Assembly: GCA_031431125.1 (NCBI GenBank)
Contig: JANPCX010000039.1
Location: 1-58,920, forward strand
Direction of reading: 5' to 3'
Length of the DNA stretch: 58,920 bases
Origin: JANPCX01 sp031431125
Lineage (GTDB): Bacteria > Pseudomonadota > Gammaproteobacteria > Burkholderiales > Burkholderiaceae_C
The notes below the pieces were generated by a model. It did no database searches, was not told the origin of the DNA, and saw nothing but the letters and a program-made list of their open reading frames with translations. Positions 56,286 to 58,920 of this stretch are shown piece by piece (the stretch's first letter is position 1; each line of letters opens with the position of its first letter). A program made the position numbers and the translations under genes.

Positions 56286-58769
56286 TCACGGTGTATAAGG
56301 CGAATTGGGATCCAGGCCCTGGCTGTGCCAGTATCGTTTGTGCAGCTGGCGCCAGCACCCACCGAGCTTGCCTTGAAGTGGTTGGTCGGACGACCACAAC
56401 CACGCGCCACAGTCGCTGGTTTGCACCACGGTTGCCCCTCTATCCTGCCAACGCCTGACCACCTCGGGCCTGGGATGTCCAAAACGGTTGCGGTAACCCG
56501 CCTGCACCACGGTGACCTTCGGTGCCGCGGTGTGCACAAACAAGGTGCTGCTCGAAGTTTTGCTCCCGTGATGTGGCGCAAAGAGCACGCTGCTGGCCAA
56601 GGTTTCACCCTGCCGTTGCACCAAATCGGCCTCCTGCGGCTGTTCGATGTCTCCGGTCAGCAGCACGCTGCCCGCCTCCTGCCCGTCGATGGTGGCGGCT
56701 TGGACTTTCAGCACACAGGACATGGCATTGGGTTTGAGCGCACGTTCATAGTCCTCTTGGGTGGGGTGCAAAACGTCAAACCGAACGCCGTCCCACCACC
56801 AGGTCTGTCCGGCGATGCAGCGACCGCTCGGAATGCCTTGGGCCTGGGCCTGCCAATGCAGCTGATGCAATTTTTCCAGCGAGCTGCTGAGCCGCCCCAC
56901 AGGCAGGGACCGCAACAGCGCCGATGCACCACCCACATGGTCGGTGTCACGGTGACTGATCATGAGGGTGTCTATTCTTTGATCACCTCGCGCTTGGAGC
57001 AGAGGCAAGAGAACGCGCTCTCCCGCATCGGAATCCTCGGAATACTGGGGCCCCGCATCAAATACCAAGAGGTGGTTTTTTGTCCTGACCAGCGCAGACG
57101 TGCCCTGGCCAACATCGACCGCCACCAACTCGAATTGCCCCGCCGGTGGACGATGGATGTTGGGCCAGCAAAGCGGCAGGCACAGTGGCAATGCCAGCAG
57201 GCGCAGCCGCCACGGCAAAGGCAGGACGAGCACGACCGCGCCCAACAACGCGGCGCACTGCGCCCACCACGGCGCGACCGGCACCGTCCACAGCACGCCG
57301 GGTATGTCAGCGAGTAAGCCCAGAAATTGAGTCAGCAGCGCAACAGCCTGCGCCGCCACCCACCACAGCGGCGGCAGCAAAACGCCCAGCAGTGCCAGCG
57401 GTGTCACCAGAAAACTGATGACGGGGATGGCCACCAAGTTGGCGACAAAACCCACCAGCGACAGCTGCTGGAAGAAGACCAAACTCAGCGGCGCCAAACC
57501 CACGGTGGCCACGACCTGGGTGCGCAGGCCCCGTGTCCAAATTTGATGCAACACGGTCCGCCACCGGCTTTTTTCCGTTTGAGATGGGTCTGTCGTCGTG
57601 CCGGACGCCATCAGCAAACCAACCGCAGTGAAGGACAACCAAAATCCAGGTTGCAACAAAGCCCAAGGGCTCAAGGCCGTCACCACGACAGCTGCAAACA
57701 ACAGCACCAAGGGCCAGGGCCAGCGGCGCCCACTGCTTTCAAGCAGCGTCACCACGGCCAACATCCACACCGTGCGCTGGGCGGGCACACCCCAACCCGC
57801 AAACAGGGCATATGCCAGCGCCGCCAGCAAACCCACCCAGCGCCCCGCCAATGGCGCAGGCCACAGCAGGGCAGCACGCGGATGCCGACGCCAAAGCGAC
57901 TGCGCCACCGCAGCCGCCAACCAGGCCAACATCGTCACATGCAAACCACTGATGCTGACCAGATGAGTGATGCCGGTCGCACGAAACAGGGCCCAGTCGT
58001 CGCGGTCGATGGCAGCCTGGTCACCCACAGACAAACCCGCCAACACGCCAGCCAGCCGCCGATCGCTCACCCGCGCCGCAATGGCGTCCCGCACCGATTG
58101 GCGCAGTCGCTGCAAGCCAAAACCCGGTGGAGCCAAGAGCCGTGCACCTTCCTCACGCACGTATCCAGTTGCAGCGATGCCCTGCTCCAATAGATACAAC
58201 TCATAGTCAAACCCATGCGGGTTCATCAGGCCGTGCGGACGTTTGAGTCGAACTTGCAGCTGCCAGCGCTGCCCCGCATTGATGGGCGACACTTGGTTCG
58301 CACCGTGCGTGGCTTCATACCAACCCAAGGTGAGTCGCCCTGGCAGTTTGACCACCTGACCATCGGCCAGCGCTGACTCCACATCAAAAACAAACCGCAC
58401 CCCCTGTGCAAGCTCACGCGGCAAACCCGCCACCACGCCCACCACTTGAATGTCGCGGCCTTCGAGCTCGCTGGCCAGTTGCTGCTGCATGGCAACGCTG
58501 CCCCAACAACCCGCCACTGCGAAGCCGAGCGTCGCCGCTGCCAGCGCTGTTAGCAAAGTTGATCGCCGCCCTGCCATACAGGCGATGGCCACAGCAAGCC
58601 CCACCAGCGCGACATAAACCTCTTGTGACCACAAGGCGGGCTGTGCAAGCTGGGTGCCAACGCCGATCAACCACGCCAGCGCCCAACACGCAGCGACCCC
58701 AGCGGACACGGTGCGAGCTGTGGTCAGGAGGTGTCCGGGCAATGGCGCCATACGCCTGGTGAACGACAT
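56286..58769 (-). CDS. comEC: ComEC/Rec2-family DNA uptake channel
   Basis: This inner-membrane protein carries single-stranded DNA into the cytoplasm during natural transformation. The 827-residue form starts with two membrane segments (ACWALAWLIGVG and VALVGLAVAIACMAG), followed by an OB-like domain. The competence domain with many helices includes LAGLSVGDQAAIDRDDWALFRATGITHLVSISGLHVTML. A C-terminal metallo-beta-lactamase-like domain contains VDVGQGTSALVRT and SHRDTDHVGG, the HxxxDH metal motif, with HHGS later. The start is uncertain: the frame opens at 58844, but that stretch covers the direct repeats at 58800-58833, so I prefer the ATG at 58769. Confidence 0.92.
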   Translation of the reverse strand: MSFTRRMAPLPGHLLTTARTVSAGVAACWALAWLIGVGTQLAQPALWSQEVYVALVGLAVAIACMAGRRSTLLTALAAATLGFAVAGCWGSVAMQQQLASELEGRDIQVVGVVAGLPRELAQGVRFVFDVESALADGQVVKLPGRLTLGWYEATHGANQVSPINAGQRWQLQVRLKRPHGLMNPHGFDYELYLLEQGIAATGYVREEGARLLAPPGFGLQRLRQSVRDAIAARVSDRRLAGVLAGLSVGDQAAIDRDDWALFRATGITHLVSISGLHVTMLAWLAAAVAQSLWRRHPRAALLWPAPLAGRWVGLLAALAYALFAGWGVPAQRTVWMLAVVTLLESSGRRWPWPLVLLFAAVVVTALSPWALLQPGFWLSFTAVGLLMASGTTTDPSQTEKSRWRTVLHQIWTRGLRTQVVATVGLAPLSLVFFQQLSLVGFVANLVAIPVISFLVTPLALLGVLLPPLWWVAAQAVALLTQFLGLLADIPGVLWTVPVAPWWAQCAALLGAVVLVLPLPWRLRLLALPLCLPLCWPNIHRPPAGQFELVAVDVGQGTSALVRTKNHLLVFDAGPQYSEDSDAGERVLLPLLQARGDQRIDTLMISHRDTDHVGGASALLRSLPVGRLSSSLEKLHQLHWQAQAQGIPSGRCIAGQTWWWDGVRFDVLHPTQEDYERALKPNAMSCVLKVQAATIDGQEAGSVLLTGDIEQPQEADLVQRQGETLASSVLFAPHHGSKTSSSTLFVHTAAPKVTVVQAGYRNRFGHPRPEVVRRWQDRGATVVQTSDCGAWLWSSDQPLQGKLGGCWRQLHKRYWHSQGLDPNSPYTP

Positions 58770-58799
58770 AGAGGACAAAGTGTTGAGAGCAAATAGAAC

Positions 58800-58833
58800 T
58801 GTCCGCTTTTGTAGCAAGTAGATTGTCCGCTTT
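58800..58833. repeat. Short direct repeats upstream of comEC, possible IS end
   Basis: TGTCCGCTTT occurs at 58800-58809 and 58824-58833, 24 bp apart. Spaced copies of such a unit are typical of the ends of IS21-like elements. The window ends soon after, so the rest cannot be seen. The final 76 bases (58845-58920) hold no recognisable feature. Confidence 0.4.
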
Positions 58834-58920
58834 ACGCGGTTCATTTTTGGCGTGTTCTGTTGTCTGTTTTTTTATGCCCTCAAGGCCCCTGCCAGGGCGC
58901 CGCAGGCCCCCCCCCCTTTC

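Noticed and set aside
1..58920. CRISPR arrays, tRNA or rRNA genes
   Set aside because: No regularly spaced direct repeats and no cloverleaf or rRNA sequence were recognised in any gap.

Overview
The window looks like chromosome of a betaproteobacterium of the order Burkholderiales, most likely family Comamonadaceae. I infer this from the high G+C, the exbB-exbD-lpxK-Trm112-kdsB-adk order, an Fe superoxide dismutase next to xseA, a high-potential iron-sulfur protein, an ECF sigma factor with a ChrR-like partner, and the family resemblance of most proteins. No rRNA, tRNA, CRISPR array or riboswitch was recognised.

Layout. Bases 1-10.9 kb are mostly housekeeping: the tail of a chemoreceptor, a palindromic repeat element, an ECF sigma/cupin anti-sigma pair, an SRPBCC protein, sodB and xseA, then the ExbB/ExbD and lipid A/KDO/adenylate kinase run, ending in a clear terminator. 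A short-chain dehydrogenase with a perfect 16-bp operator-like palindrome follows. At 10.9-18.2 kb lies the most interesting region, a compact accessory cassette. It holds an MmeI-family adenine methyltransferase that seems to lack its nuclease motif, a new 47-codon ORF with a strong ribosome binding site, a class II Fic protein with a winged helix, a DEAD/DEAH-type helicase and a T5orf172/GIY-YIG nuclease. The genes overlap or nearly touch. The methylase, helicase and GIY-YIG genes resemble Bacillus subtilis yeeA(dnmA)-yeeB-yeeC. The cassette is probably a restriction-like or defence system in which modification, translocation and cleavage sit on separate polypeptides and a Fic AMP-transferase has been added.

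From 18.2 to 44.8 kb the window returns to ordinary genes: coniferyl-aldehyde-type dehydrogenase; a TonB-dependent receptor with TonB, ExbB and two ExbD genes; ldcA-tadA-SnoaL; a complete chemoreceptor; GAF and GNAT proteins; a YgiQ radical SAM enzyme; a membrane-anchored coiled-coil response regulator; an ABC exporter; a degenerate HD-GYP protein; ubiC and glsA; a TgpA-like membrane transglutaminase; mltB; the N-end-rule transferases aat and bpt; a small zinc-ribbon protein; and a HiPIP.

From 44.9 to 56.2 kb, on the minus strand, is the poorly understood cluster of circularly permuted ATP-grasp, alpha-E and transglutaminase proteins, which are predicted to make or modify a peptide. It has been split by a complete 1287-bp IS481-family element. 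The element sits, with a 6-bp target duplication, in the loop of a palindromic intergenic repeat. A second, intact copy of that repeat lies about 280 bp further on in inverted orientation. The window closes with comEC (DNA uptake channel), whose 5' end abuts short direct repeats that may be an insertion-sequence end.
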